A DNA stretch of 64,000 bases from CAYLKK01 sp964412505 (GTDB lineage: Bacteria; Pseudomonadota; Alphaproteobacteria; UBA3830; CAYLKK01), in assembly GCA_964412505.1 (NCBI GenBank), contig CAYPOM010000003.1:1-64000 (forward strand). Direction: 5' to 3'. The translations under genes and the position numbers were made by a program. The notes beneath the pieces are model-generated. The model had not been told where the DNA came from, made no database searches, and was given only the letters and a program-made list of their open reading frames with translations. This document shows, one piece after another, positions 54,601 through 63,843 of this stretch; the stretch's first letter is position 1, and each line of letters begins with the position of its first letter.

Positions 54601-57600
54601 TTTCGTTAAACACATATGTTATCGTTTCGTCATCTTTATCTATCATTTTTGTAATCCCATTGACTGTAATTGTTGAATCATCTACTGTAATGTTTGCATA
54701 TAGCACAGAGAAGTCTCCACCTAACTTCGAAGGCCAGTATTTAAAGCGTAAACCTCTACATCCACTAGTATATCCACTTGTTATTTCAGCGTTAATAGTA
54801 AGGTCTTTTGCAAGATGACTACCTGTATCAGTCTGGTCAGATCTTGCAGTTAATGTTCCAGGTATATTAACAGTACGTGAGTGTGTCTCTCCAATACGGT
54901 CACAGTAATTTGTATTGTAAACATTAGTATCACCTATTTTAACAGTTAACGGCCTATAGCACTCGCTAACCCAGCCATAATGCACATTTGCAGTAAAATG
55001 GCTACCTGCTGCAATACAGTCTGTTCCACTCGCTCCAGATACAGACCTTTGGGTAGAGACCCAATAACTATCGACAATAACATAAAATATAAAAACCCAA
55101 TCCCACTTATAATGAATAAACGGATTTTCTAATGTTAACGGCTTGTATTTATACTTATATCCTGTACACCAATAATAGTTTAATTTAGCGCCGACAAAGC
55201 CAGGTGCACTTCCAATACCGCTGAAACTACTATTTTGTGCTAGCGCATAATCACCGGTATTTCCGCTTCTATTTACTAAGTTACTTATAGTAAATTTATT
55301 TCCATTAATAGTTGGATTTATCCGCTTTACCTTAATTATCAATTTCCCATCTACAGGATCAAACGAATCTTTATGTATAGTAATCGTATTATCTCGGTAT
55401 GTAATGATCTCATTCTCTGATGTTTTCACATTATTATTATTTTCTACATCAATTGATTCATTGACAGCATCCAAATTATTTAATTTCGTTTCAAAAGTTT
55501 CTATCTTGTTGGTAGTCTCATCTGGCATATACACGAGGTTGTTTGCCGATTCAACAGAAATTAATTTGCAACCATCTAACTCAATATGAATTTCTTTTAT
55601 ATCCGTTGTTTTTGGTACGAAAAAAACACGTGTTCCTTGCACTAAAACTTTGGGAACTTCCCCACCTATGGAAACTGACGCCTTAGATTGAGGGATGGAA
55701 ATTGTTTGATATAAATTTTCAGTAGTGTTAATTAATTTCATATATTTTTCATGTTTTCGCCCATTGTCACCTGTACAAAATGTATGCGAGGACGTGCAAT
55801 TATGCTTATCACAACCTAAAGATTTGTTTTCAGTCTTATTCTCAGTCTTTGTCGTGCTAGTTTTATAATAAACAGTTAATTTTGTTATTCGAACATATCC
55901 ACGATAATTAGTTTGGTTTGTCGCACAATAGTATATTAAATATGTATCATTAGAGCTAGAATACTGCCATGGAAAAACTTCTTGATTATTCCATTTACTA
56001 GTACCAGAAAACGCGTCTATCCAATCATTGGACTTCGTTTGAACAAGACCCTTTATTACGTGAGCCTTGTTAACGTCCAAACCCAAATATTTTGCATTCT
56101 TGCTTATCCAGTGTTCTTTACATGAGTCTTGCCCAGTATTACGTGGCACTGTTCTTGTTAACCACAATGAAATTTCATTTGCATTTTTTTCTTTATCGGT
56201 CACATAGTACCTTGCTCCACTGCATTTTATTTCATTAATTGCAATCGATGTAATTTGCGCGTCTTCCACAGAATCTCCCAATGATATTTTTATTGATGCA
56301 ACTCCACAATTCCCAGTAAGATCCTTCGCGCATGTAGTCGCAGAATTATTTATCCAATTTCCATCTGGAGCATTATTTATCGTCTTCTTTCCATCTGTCC
56401 ACTCGGTCCACGTTGCCGTCCATGTCTCTTTACAACCTGCCTCGATTTTTGCGTTATATTTTTTTCTACACGTGTAACTAGTTTTTCCTGAACAAGAAAC
56501 ACTCAGGCTATTTTTTCCACTCAATAAATACCCAGTGGTATCTACAACGGCATATGACAGAACCGGATATTCAGCACTGTTGGCAGGTACTACACCTAGT
56601 TTGATTGTAGTACCATTTTTTAGACTTGTTCCTGTTGCTGAACATAAATACACGCAACCACTATCATCACGTTTGTTGTCATCTACGGCAATAATGTAAC
56701 CATTTGTTTTTGATTCTAATTTTACTCCATGGACCTTCAGCTTTGCGATAACTGGCGTTACTAATGATGCACCTTGTGCTACAGTTAGCGTTATTTCTTC
56801 TTCCTCAGTATCTTTGAATTCAATTTCCAGACAGTTTCCATCGCTAACTGCATTACCGCCACATTCAAGCTTAATGTATTTTTGGGCAATAGGACTATGT
56901 ACGCTATCTGGAACAACTTGTACCGTAAAAATGCTTTTTACAGCAATGCGTACAGGATTTGGATTAGGTAAAGTTACTGTGTATTCGTCCTTCTGATAAT
57001 TTGGTTGATTAGTACGTTTAACTGTAATTCTTGTTTTTTTTCTATACTCCGTTAATTCGCTCCCTTCTCTAACGTTGTTAAAATAATAACCGTCCTCATG
57101 TTTAAGAGTAACTGAATCAAGATCATTTGGATCTAGGACTTTATAATATTCTTCAAAATTTAGTCTTTCTCCATCTTCCATCGGGATATGGCATGCATCA
57201 TTATCGAAGCCGAGAAAAGTCATTTCTCTAGGAGCAAAAAAATCTGGCTGATTAGCAATCATAATCATTATTTTTTTCCGAGTAGTGCCGTCTCCATTTT
57301 CTTCAGAACCTGAAATAGGTTGGTCTTTTCCATTACCAATCCTATTTCCGTCATCATATTTTTTTTTAAACATTAAATCAGCAATAGAAAACGGCAAAAA
57401 CAAAAAATTGCTAAAGTTTTTGTCTGGACTATCTGCATATCCATACGGATTTAACATAAGTAGATAACTAAAAACATCGTATGTATTTTTAGTAAGTGGT
57501 AGAATTGGAAATGGATTAGGAAAAAATTTTGTACTTTTTTTGCATTTTTCAGAATATAGACTTATATCACCACCATAGCAAATATCGACAGGTTGTTTAT

Positions 57601-58762
57601 AGAATTTTTCATCATCTGCACTAAAAAAATGCTCATGTGCCATTATTCCTATAACAGGAGAAAATGTATCTGTTAGCGCATAATTAAATTTTACATCCTC
57701 ACCACAAGAGCCTTTGACATAATATGAGTTGCTTATAGGAATTTCTGGGGGTATGTCAGACGGCCAAACACTTTTTTCGTCTTGATATTGAAAAGTACTC
57801 AATTTTCCTATAAATTTAGAATTATCTGCATCAACAGATACTTTGCCGGAATATGGGATAACGCCAAATCTTATTCCGTCATAAAACATAAATTTTTTTA
57901 CGAATCTTCTAAGCGCATGTTTTATAGCGTAAATTGGCGTATTTTCATAATTTTCTGGGATATCATCAGCAATAGAATTACCTTTAGTGAAAGCAGCATG
58001 ATTTGTAGGTACAGCTAAAATTATATCTGCATTGCATGTTGCAGGACTTGCTTTGTACGATGTAGTAATAATTTTATTTTTATCAATTTCTGAGTCTCCT
58101 GTTTTTGGCTTAATTGTTGTTGTAACTATTAAAGATTTTTGATCCTCCGGATCCTGTGTTATAGAAATCTGCCTTTCATCTACACTTAATTGCGGAGTAT
58201 TATCCTTTGCTTCATCTTGATCAACACTCCTTTCATTGTTTTCTTCTGCGAACGAACTATCGCCTAATTTTCTTAACATTATATCGCTATATGCTGGATA
58301 TTCAGGTCCAAATGGATTATCTAAATCAGCAGTTCTGTATTTATATGTTGTAGAGAAATATTGAGCGTATATTTCATGAGGATGTATTTTCTCAGTGTAA
58401 GATATAGGCTTATATTGTTCAACAACATTATTCATTTTGATAACATCTGCCCCTAACCCTCTTTTAGCGACAATTGTAGAATTAAATGCATTTACTGCTT
58501 TTCTCAGGATATATTTTTTCTGTGAATCAAAATCCACTTTTTCTTCCACTTCTTTTGTTTTCGTAACTCCTGTTGAATAATTAGAAACAGCAGCAAGCGC
58601 AGCATCCCTAGTGGCAATACTAAGAGCTGTTTGTTCAGAGTCGATATTGTCGTATCTAACATATAAATAGAATGAAGATATAATAATCGGAATTAATACG
58701 GCTAATAATACGGCTACATAACCTTTATTATCTTCAAATATAATCTTCAGTTTTTTAAACAT
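51668..58762 (-). CDS. giant TadG-like surface protein with split von Willebrand A-like domain
   Basis: A 2364-residue protein. Residues 14-36 (GYVAVLLAVLIPIIISSFYLYV) form a TadE/TadG-type pilin-like membrane segment after a short basic tail. From about 245 a von Willebrand A-like domain begins (CNADIILAVPTNHA, then FGVIPYSGKVSV), but the MIDAS DxSxS is not conserved. A Cys-rich insert of about 1900 residues follows: beta-sandwich-like segments, a dense cluster of CxxC pairs near 1465-1540 and a Gln/Gly-rich linker near 1660. A segment with ADITVLLENRYDL, near 2164, may complete the fold. TadG is usually 400-600 residues. No other tad genes are in the window. Presumably a surface adhesin anchored in the inner membrane. 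Confidence 0.75.
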   Translation of the reverse strand: MFKKLKIIFEDNKGYVAVLLAVLIPIIISSFYLYVRYDNIDSEQTALSIATRDAALAAVSNYSTGVTKTKEVEEKVDFDSQKKYILRKAVNAFNSTIVAKRGLGADVIKMNNVVEQYKPISYTEKIHPHEIYAQYFSTTYKYRTADLDNPFGPEYPAYSDIMLRKLGDSSFAEENNERSVDQDEAKDNTPQLSVDERQISITQDPEDQKSLIVTTTIKPKTGDSEIDKNKIITTSYKASPATCNADIILAVPTNHAAFTKGNSIADDIPENYENTPIYAIKHALRRFVKKFMFYDGIRFGVIPYSGKVSVDADNSKFIGKLSTFQYQDEKSVWPSDIPPEIPISNSYYVKGSCGEDVKFNYALTDTFSPVIGIMAHEHFFSADDEKFYKQPVDICYGGDISLYSEKCKKSTKFFPNPFPILPLTKNTYDVFSYLLMLNPYGYADSPDKNFSNFLFLPFSIADLMFKKKYDDGNRIGNGKDQPISGSEENGDGTTRKKIMIMIANQPDFFAPREMTFLGFDNDACHIPMEDGERLNFEEYYKVLDPNDLDSVTLKHEDGYYFNNVREGSELTEYRKKTRITVKRTNQPNYQKDEYTVTLPNPNPVRIAVKSIFTVQVVPDSVHSPIAQKYIKLECGGNAVSDGNCLEIEFKDTEEEEITLTVAQGASLVTPVIAKLKVHGVKLESKTNGYIIAVDDNKRDDSGCVYLCSATGTSLKNGTTIKLGVVPANSAEYPVLSYAVVDTTGYLLSGKNSLSVSCSGKTSYTCRKKYNAKIEAGCKETWTATWTEWTDGKKTINNAPDGNWINNSATTCAKDLTGNCGVASIKISLGDSVEDAQITSIAINEIKCSGARYYVTDKEKNANEISLWLTRTVPRNTGQDSCKEHWISKNAKYLGLDVNKAHVIKGLVQTKSNDWIDAFSGTSKWNNQEVFPWQYSSSNDTYLIYYCATNQTNYRGYVRITKLTVYYKTSTTKTENKTENKSLGCDKHNCTSSHTFCTGDNGRKHEKYMKLINTTENLYQTISIPQSKASVSIGGEVPKVLVQGTRVFFVPKTTDIKEIHIELDGCKLISVESANNLVYMPDETTNKIETFETKLNNLDAVNESIDVENNNNVKTSENEIITYRDNTITIHKDSFDPVDGKLIIKVKRINPTINGNKFTISNLVNRSGNTGDYALAQNSSFSGIGSAPGFVGAKLNYYWCTGYKYKYKPLTLENPFIHYKWDWVFIFYVIVDSYWVSTQRSVSGASGTDCIAAGSHFTANVHYGWVSECYRPLTVKIGDTNVYNTNYCDRIGETHSRTVNIPGTLTARSDQTDTGSHLAKDLTINAEITSGYTSGCRGLRFKYWPSKLGGDFSVLYANITVDDSTITVNGITKMIDKDDETITYVFNENTNGIKIQPNNGIFGINLQNAQVTRITYQGNVPVMYKRKTEPSLHARWINFGAPKDEKSTTRPYVDNSIYDTFGTGSEKSNENGKCSDCIRGCSNCDKSGECITEECINACKFDCGVTEKLDKLKSFGIHDDSSITSACNKIDSFCDIDGLDDPCKEVEACATDTVCKNHSYKTESNWKAAVDNFALSYESILSSMSELGQIKNYSKNEDQYSWGNFSSATPEKIYTIEYAGDDYTEAKAKYEMNLEIYNKMQSEGDSGKQEPAQDGEQSQGDDGGQTKGNTVDLPYKIPDYCMNEDKSNGNLALGDACKQNIEDDLMANKIAYFKLVPGVAPELKALEDAINNLNAAEKNLEEYLAAGNGAYLTYDSKVKDISNTTEFSDAKKETEKYEGDDGVLQYLKYTTTEEIELPVSQQEQVTEPDGTQSGTTGKVTEGVYSGVQTMSGAVTNTMPDGQTQQSQPTQKKTITKILNIYPKNYQGELPTDTSSEDTYTYHTKSDDFISGVLLSNETIIPKTDKSKDYQNAYCRAPKLVQEEELEKEKLIGSVICGNKANDVTFSKGSDISTKSIRVTNGYINPCMGLKETGTLCPSLCTVKMQELNDAVKKAGDALDAAEQELENAYKALQDEFEERLRGLGEISDFPSKDDNATAYAKLKYYGVELSPVEGKENWYNESCEAGVNNPATPRYPIGTKIPICQDKCNTRNNDDGKYYQQALDNYNTVLAHYESFKNTIKLQQQQTEKDEFQYNGTTGYFETLKNMDTNANGFNMALFPEYRTADITVLLENRYDLQKNEIWYSYDMLGHDIKDLKNFNYKAISYLNGLNSFFIPYDTENAKNAFVGPSNGDLVNDDGAWLKIDKHPIRLVYAEFTNPFNRVFAHVLWQNVPKSGDNRKVDNTPTNVLAKSALKLIAGNVMSKIDKVYFIIYNNDQLEYVKAQLQNYNKKITYKTAKNKDELEKVLDEIAKEIEVESPTAERIK

Positions 58763-58854
58763 AAATAAAATACGTATTTAATTCAATCGATTTTATTGCG
58801 TATTTGTAACTAAAATATTAAAATTCAGTAATGTACGTTTTTTGGTAGAGCTTT

Positions 58855-59775
58855 ATGTTTATTCCGTATAAGTTTTTTGATCGTGTTTTCTCAAAATTTA
58901 CAAAAAATCCAGATGCCGCACTTTTTAACAAAGTGCCTGTGTTTGCGGCTGTAATTGTATCTGGGATAATTTTATCTCTGAAATTAATTGCTATCCATTA
59001 TACAAAATCACTCACGATAGAAGCATCAGCGTTAGATTCATTTATGGATACTATTGCATCATTGTTAGCATTTTTTGCGATAGGTTATTCTGTGAAAAAA
59101 GCCGATGAAAATCACGGTTACGGCCATGGGAAAATTGAAGGGCTTACAGCATTAGCACAAATGTGTTTTGTATTGTTAGCTTGTGGAAATATCTTGGTCG
59201 AAAGTTACGAAAGTTTCAAGAATCCAGCCCCAATAGAGCACCAAAGCATTGGCATTTGTGTAATGGTAATTTCATCTATCCTCGTGTATACTCTTGTATC
59301 TTTACAGCGGTTCTCAGCGCACAAAACAAAATCAGTGATTGTAAAAAGTGATTCCTTACATTATTCCGCTGACTTATTTATGAACTTTGGCGTAATGTTA
59401 TCAATCATTTTATCTAACTCAATACAATATCTAGATTGCTGTGTCGGTGTTATAGTTGGCATTTACGTATTTGTAAATGCAATAAAAATTTGCAAAAGGT
59501 CAATAAACGATTTAATGGACAGCGAATTACCTCAAAAATATAGAAATCAAGTTTTGGATAAATTAAAAGCAGATAATAGAATTCGCAAGATTTTGCGTTT
59601 AAGAACTCGCTCTTCTGGCACAAAAAAAATCGTTCATGCAGATATAGAATTAGATAGAAATTTATCGTTAGTTGAATCATCAAAAATTTCTCTAGAAATC
59701 GAAAGAAAAATAGCAGAACTGTTTATAGATTGCGAAGTCCTAATAGTTGCCTATCCTGAAGATGAAAAAAAATAG
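58855..59775 (+). CDS. cation diffusion facilitator family transporter (FieF/MntE type)
   Basis: A 306-residue metal:proton antiporter with six membrane segments. ASALDSFMDTIASLLAF carries the site A aspartate, HGYGHGKIEGLTALAQ the histidine-rich cytoplasmic loop, and SDSLHYSADLFMNFGVML the second metal-site helix. The C-terminal domain is the usual beta-alpha-beta dimer domain. Probably exports Fe2+, Mn2+ or Zn2+. Divergent from the giant TadG-like gene; overlaps the UbiA-like gene. Confidence 0.92.
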   Translation: MFIPYKFFDRVFSKFTKNPDAALFNKVPVFAAVIVSGIILSLKLIAIHYTKSLTIEASALDSFMDTIASLLAFFAIGYSVKKADENHGYGHGKIEGLTALAQMCFVLLACGNILVESYESFKNPAPIEHQSIGICVMVISSILVYTLVSLQRFSAHKTKSVIVKSDSLHYSADLFMNFGVMLSIILSNSIQYLDCCVGVIVGIYVFVNAIKICKRSINDLMDSELPQKYRNQVLDKLKADNRIRKILRLRTRSSGTKKIVHADIELDRNLSLVESSKISLEIERKIAELFIDCEVLIVAYPEDEKK

Positions 59776-60664
59776 AATGCGTAAAAGACATTTTTTATCT
59801 GATGAAATTCCAGCTGCTTTTTCACGATTTCCAGCATGTATAAAAAATTACATTCAAATTACACGGCCATATCACTATATGGCAGGTGTTTTCCCATGCT
59901 TAACTGGCATAGGCTTTTCTACAAATGTAACTAACGATTTATATTGGTATTGTGTTTTTGCTTTTGGTGGTTTTTTTATACTTAGCGCTGGAGAGATAAT
60001 CAATGATTTTTTCGACAGATTCATAGACGCGAAATATTTTAAAACAATGGCTAGGCCAATTCCATCTGGTCGAATTAAGACAAACCAAGCCATTTTATAT
60101 TTCATTTTAAATCTACTAGCTGCATTCTATTTCTGGTTGCTTTTACCTAATTCGATAAAAGCTGCAACATTAATCGAATTAGGATTAATTTGTATATATC
60201 CTTTTTTCAAAAGATTCGCAAACATTACACAATTTTACCTCGGCTTAATAGCCGGACTGCCACTACTTTTCCCATATTATATGTTTGAGAACGGAATTTC
60301 CTTAGGTGCATTCTTTATGTTTTTAGGTAGTTCCATGGTTTGCGTAATTTTCGATACTACTTTTGAATACGCAGAATACTTTAGCAATCAAAACAGCAAA
60401 ATTAGAGCGACAACACTACTCTTTAAAAACAATTATAAACGACACATATACTTATGCATTCTAATTCACTATGTATTTTTGTTCTTAGCAGGACTTTTTG
60501 AAGATAAAAATTTTATATTTTTCATAGGCGCTTCACTCTCTCCAATTTTCATGGCATACATAATTTACTCAATGAATTTTAATCGTGCAGATGAATGCCG
60601 CGAAAATTTTTTAAAGTTACAATTTTCCAACGCGATTCTACTCGCAACAACGATTATAAGCTAA
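59762..60664 (+). CDS. UbiA-superfamily prenyltransferase with degenerate second Asp motif
   Basis: A 300-residue protein with about nine membrane segments. The first motif is intact (NDFFDRFIDAKYFKTMARPIPSGRI, an NDxxDxxxD site plus the RPIxSG loop). In the second, where UbiA has a DxxxDxxDD-like cluster, the sequence is FDTTFEYAEYFSN: one Asp is kept and the others are replaced by Glu or neutral residues. This may mean another substrate than 4-hydroxybenzoate, or reduced activity. The ATG overlaps the CDF gene's last codons; ATG 59777 is an alternative. Confidence 0.8.
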   Translation: MKKNRMRKRHFLSDEIPAAFSRFPACIKNYIQITRPYHYMAGVFPCLTGIGFSTNVTNDLYWYCVFAFGGFFILSAGEIINDFFDRFIDAKYFKTMARPIPSGRIKTNQAILYFILNLLAAFYFWLLLPNSIKAATLIELGLICIYPFFKRFANITQFYLGLIAGLPLLFPYYMFENGISLGAFFMFLGSSMVCVIFDTTFEYAEYFSNQNSKIRATTLLFKNNYKRHIYLCILIHYVFLFLAGLFEDKNFIFFIGASLSPIFMAYIIYSMNFNRADECRENFLKLQFSNAILLATTIIS

Positions 60665-60688
60665 TACACAATATTCGATTTATAATAA

Positions 60689-61282
60689 TTACTCTTCTAC
60701 AGCCATTAACCATCTACTATTATCCTTATCATAGTATTTTTCGTTATAAACATACATAGGATTCATAACAGCATTGTACGTCCTTTTATATATCGGATCT
60801 GAACTATCTAACAATATATTTACGATAAAAAGTTTTAATCTTGGTTGAAGACACGCTATAGCAAGCAAACATTCTATAATTTTCGACAAACGAGCAGGCT
60901 CTATGGCGCCATCATTCATAATGCTGTCATGTAATTCTTTAACTTTTTCCACAACCATTGAACAAGCTTGTATCTCATCAAGTGCATATTTCCATTGTAC
61001 ATCTTTAGTCTGTTCGATTTTGATACGACAAGTTTCACACATCAGTTTAATCTGCTCCATATAGATATTAATGTTTTCATCATTAAACGATTCCTTGTTG
61101 TTAATAATACTCAGATTATTTCCAGCGATTGCGACTAAAGCGCCAGGATAGTAATTTGATCTCATATACATGCTACTTCTAGCTTTTTCTTCTATCTTTT
61201 CAGAACATGGTTTTGCACAAAAACTCGCACAATTAACGGATACAACGCTCAAAACAAAACTCAAACAAAAAAATTTTCTCAT
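60689..61282 (-). CDS. exported hypothetical protein
   Basis: A 197-residue protein with a signal peptide (RKFFCLSFVLSVVSVNCASFC). The mature part is mostly helical with several Cys, including LMCETCRIKIEQ. ATG 61282 has GGAG five bases upstream; a GTG two codons earlier is less likely. Convergent with the UbiA-like gene. No family recognised. Confidence 0.7.
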   Translation of the reverse strand: MRKFFCLSFVLSVVSVNCASFCAKPCSEKIEEKARSSMYMRSNYYPGALVAIAGNNLSIINNKESFNDENINIYMEQIKLMCETCRIKIEQTKDVQWKYALDEIQACSMVVEKVKELHDSIMNDGAIEPARLSKIIECLLAIACLQPRLKLFIVNILLDSSDPIYKRTYNAVMNPMYVYNEKYYDKDNSRWLMAVEE

Positions 61283-61706
61283 ACACACTCCACTGCGAAC
61301 GTATAACGTTACTATCGTGTAGTCTCTAGATTAAATACAATTATAGAAATCGTGATTTATGTGTTGAAAACTTTCCACAATAAAAAATATATTCACTTTT
61401 GGTTTACTATTAGTTATTACTCAAATACTATTACATTATTTAAATTTGCACGCAGATAATATATTAATTCTAATCAAGAACTTGTCTTTATATAAGCAAA
61501 TGATAATTTTATATATAACTATCTAGGAATTCCAGAGATCTTAGCTAATATGTAGTATTACAATAATACACGATCTCTTGCCAATCCTACCAATTACCCC
61601 GCTCTACTTCTATTTCTAATCTGTACGAGACGATTCAGCGCTATAGTTAATTTGATTTCCGTTTAGTTTTGTGTTATTTTATTGCGAATTGTTCGTTGAG
61701 GATAAC
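61283..61706. other. intergenic region upstream of rpmG
   Basis: No gene is supported. It holds the rpmG promoter and the CTACTTCTATTTCTAATCT element (61604-61622), shared with the tRNA-Val upstream region. Confidence 0.5.
61652..61680 (+). promoter_or_regulatory. promoter of rpmG
   Basis: TTGATT (61652-61657), 17 bases, TATTTT (61675-61680), 26 bases before the rpmG ATG. Confidence 0.6.
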
Positions 61707-61874
61707 ATGGCGAAAGGTAATACAATTTTGATAAAGCTTCAAAGCACAGCAGATACTGGGTATTTTTATGTAGCAAAGAAAAATCCTAGAAAGCATACAG
61801 AAAAACTTGAGTTCAGAAAGTATGATCCTGTTGCTAGAAAGCATGTGATTTTTAAAGAAACAAAAATAAAATAA
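61707..61874 (+). CDS. rpmG: ribosomal protein bL33
   Basis: A 55-residue large-subunit protein of the zinc-free (C-minus) type: MAKGNTILIKLQSTADTGYF followed by KKNPRKHTEKLEFRKYDPVARKHV, full length. ATG 61707 has TTGAGGAT upstream; the 12 codons of open frame before it do not match bL33. Confidence 0.96.
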   Translation: MAKGNTILIKLQSTADTGYFYVAKKNPRKHTEKLEFRKYDPVARKHVIFKETKIK

Positions 61875-61942
61875 CTGTTCAGGCACTTATTCAAGCATTT
61901 TAGCTAAATATTCTCGCTTCGTATAGGGGCCTTTTTTTTATT

Positions 61943-63292
61943 ATGAAAATAGCTTTAGTTGGAAGACCAAACGTTGGAAAATCATCTGTATTTAACAGAT
62001 TAGTCGGCAAACGTGTAGCAATCGTTGATGATGTTCTTGGAGTCACAAGAGATCGCAAGTATGATTCCGCATGTATCGGAGATTTTTACTTCGATGTAAT
62101 AGATACTCCTGGCGTATCTGTAAATGCTAAAAATGAACTATCTAATTCTATGAATGCGCAGTCTTTTGCAGCCGTAGATGAAGCTGATTTTGTATTCTTT
62201 GTAATAGATGCAAAAGAAGGAGTTACGCATGAAGACAAAGATATTGCGAGCTGGCTAAGGAAAACGTACAAAAAGACTGGGAATAAAGAAACGCTTGTTT
62301 TGGCAAACAAAAGTGAGTCAATAGATCATGTTATGGATATTAACGCGCTTGGTTTTGGTGATTGTGTTTACATTTCAGCAGAGCATAACATAGGATTAGG
62401 CGAAATAGCAGATTTTTTGTTTTCTAAAGATATTTCTAAATTCGAGCAAACGACAACAAAAGAAGCTTTGGATATTGAAAAAATTGCTATAGTTGGACGA
62501 CCAAATGTAGGAAAGTCTACACTATTAAATGCATTGCTTGGGCAAGATAGAGTTATTACAGGAGATTTCGCAGGAACGACTAGAGACTCAATCTGGGTAG
62601 ATTTTGAGCACAAGGGGAGAAAAATAAAGTTATTTGATACAGCAGGCCAAAGGCGTCAATCTAAAATAACGTCTAAATTAGAAAACGTAAGTGTGCTTGA
62701 TGCATGGAGATATATTAAACAAGTACACGCAGTGGTTATTGTAATCGATGCAAACATGCCGTTTGAAAATCAAGATTTAAATATAGCGAGAAAGGTCGTA
62801 GATGAAGGGAAAATAGTAGTATTCGCAGTAAATAAAATTGATACAGTTTCAAATCCTGATATCTTAATGAAAAGACTGCAAGAAAGGTTAAAAAAAGAAT
62901 TTGCACAAGTGCCTGATATTCGCTGTATACCAATTTCTGCTAAGAATAAAAATAATACAAATACGCTATTAGATGTAGTGCATAAACTGTATACAGTATG
63001 GAGTTACAGGATAAAAACCAGTGATTTAAACAGGTTTTTAGAAACAGCAATTAATGCCTATTATCCACCATTGGTCAATGGATTGCCAATCAAAATAAAG
63101 TATATTTCACAAACTAACACAAAACCTCCAACTTTTACTTTATTTGCAAATAGGGCAGAACATTTACCTGATTCATATAAAAGATATTTGGTAAACAGAT
63201 TAAGGGAGACATTTAAAATTTATGGGGTTCCTGTGCGCCTAAATATCCGTAGCAATTCCAATCCTTACGATAAGCACAAGAAAAAAAGTTGA
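61943..63292 (+). CDS. der: ribosome biogenesis GTPase Der (EngA)
   Basis: A double-GTPase protein for 50S assembly, 449 residues. Each G domain has its P-loop (GRPNVGKSSVF near residue 8 and GRPNVGKSTLL near 184), DTPG or DTAGQ G3 motifs, and NKSE/NKID G4 motifs, followed by the C-terminal KH-like domain (PPTFTLFANRAEHLPDSYKRYLVNRLRE). Normal length. It lies 68 bases after rpmG. Confidence 0.97.
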   Translation: MKIALVGRPNVGKSSVFNRLVGKRVAIVDDVLGVTRDRKYDSACIGDFYFDVIDTPGVSVNAKNELSNSMNAQSFAAVDEADFVFFVIDAKEGVTHEDKDIASWLRKTYKKTGNKETLVLANKSESIDHVMDINALGFGDCVYISAEHNIGLGEIADFLFSKDISKFEQTTTKEALDIEKIAIVGRPNVGKSTLLNALLGQDRVITGDFAGTTRDSIWVDFEHKGRKIKLFDTAGQRRQSKITSKLENVSVLDAWRYIKQVHAVVIVIDANMPFENQDLNIARKVVDEGKIVVFAVNKIDTVSNPDILMKRLQERLKKEFAQVPDIRCIPISAKNKNNTNTLLDVVHKLYTVWSYRIKTSDLNRFLETAINAYYPPLVNGLPIKIKYISQTNTKPPTFTLFANRAEHLPDSYKRYLVNRLRETFKIYGVPVRLNIRSNSNPYDKHKKKS

Positions 63293-63381
63293 TAGTTTTA
63301 TATACCGTGAAATAGTGTATTTATACGTTCTTGCCGTATTATTTATGCTATATTTTTATATTACTTAACATAAAATCAATA

Positions 63382-63843
63382 CTACTTATTTGCTTTTGAT
63401 TTATAAATACGTTTTTTCTTCCATTTTTTGTTTTTCTTACGTTTTTTATCTTTTTTGGACTTTTGTTTTTTCATCTTATGATCATCTGCTGCAAAAGTTT
63501 TGTTATTCCAATAATTATCGCCACCATACTGAACGTAATAATATGGCTGATTATTGTAATTGCCATGCTGTTGTTGATAGCCATCATGTTGCTGAGCATA
63601 ACCACCTTGATGTATTTGAGGCCAATAATATGACTGATTATTGTAATTGCCATGCTGTTGTTGATAGCCATCATGTTGCTGAGCATAACCACCTTGATGT
63701 ATTTGAGGCCAATAATATGACTGATTATTGTAATTGCCATGCTGTTGTTGACTCCCATAATATAAATCTTGAGCATATATATTATATGAGGCATTTAAAA
63801 CACAGCTAACACAAATAAATTTTATAAAATAATCAAATTTCAT
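63382..63843 (-). CDS. exported Gln/Tyr/His-rich tandem-repeat protein with polylysine tail
   Basis: A 153-residue product. A signal peptide (FDYFIKFICVSCVLNASYNIYAQ) is followed by two full copies and a partial third of a 29-residue repeat, with units beginning QQQHGNYNNQ and containing YYWPQIHQGG, then a C-terminal tail of about 32 residues that is more than half Lys. The neutral sticky repeats plus basic tail suggest a surface or nucleic-acid-binding low-complexity protein. ATG 63855 gives four more residues. The antisense frame is also open, an artefact of the repeat. Confidence 0.7.
   Translation of the reverse strand: MKFDYFIKFICVSCVLNASYNIYAQDLYYGSQQQHGNYNNQSYYWPQIHQGGYAQQHDGYQQQHGNYNNQSYYWPQIHQGGYAQQHDGYQQQHGNYNNQPYYYVQYGGDNYWNNKTFAADDHKMKKQKSKKDKKRKKNKKWKKKRIYKSKANK
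63549..63747. repeat. 87-bp tandem repeat, about 2.3 copies
   Basis: Units beginning GATTATTGTAATTGCCATGC start at 63549, 63636 and 63723, exactly 87 bases (29 codons) apart. They are nearly identical, so copy number can change by slippage or unequal crossover without breaking the frame. Confidence 0.9.

Noticed and set aside
63549..63747. Tandem repeat considered as a CRISPR array
   Set aside because: Units are contiguous 87-mers with no unique spacers and they lie inside a coding frame; no cas genes are present.
63390..63809. Long open frame on the plus strand across the repeat gene, with repeated Cys/His-rich units
   Set aside because: It is the antisense of the 87-bp repeats; once one unit is open in a frame every copy is. 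The minus strand has a signal peptide and coherent composition, so that strand is the gene.
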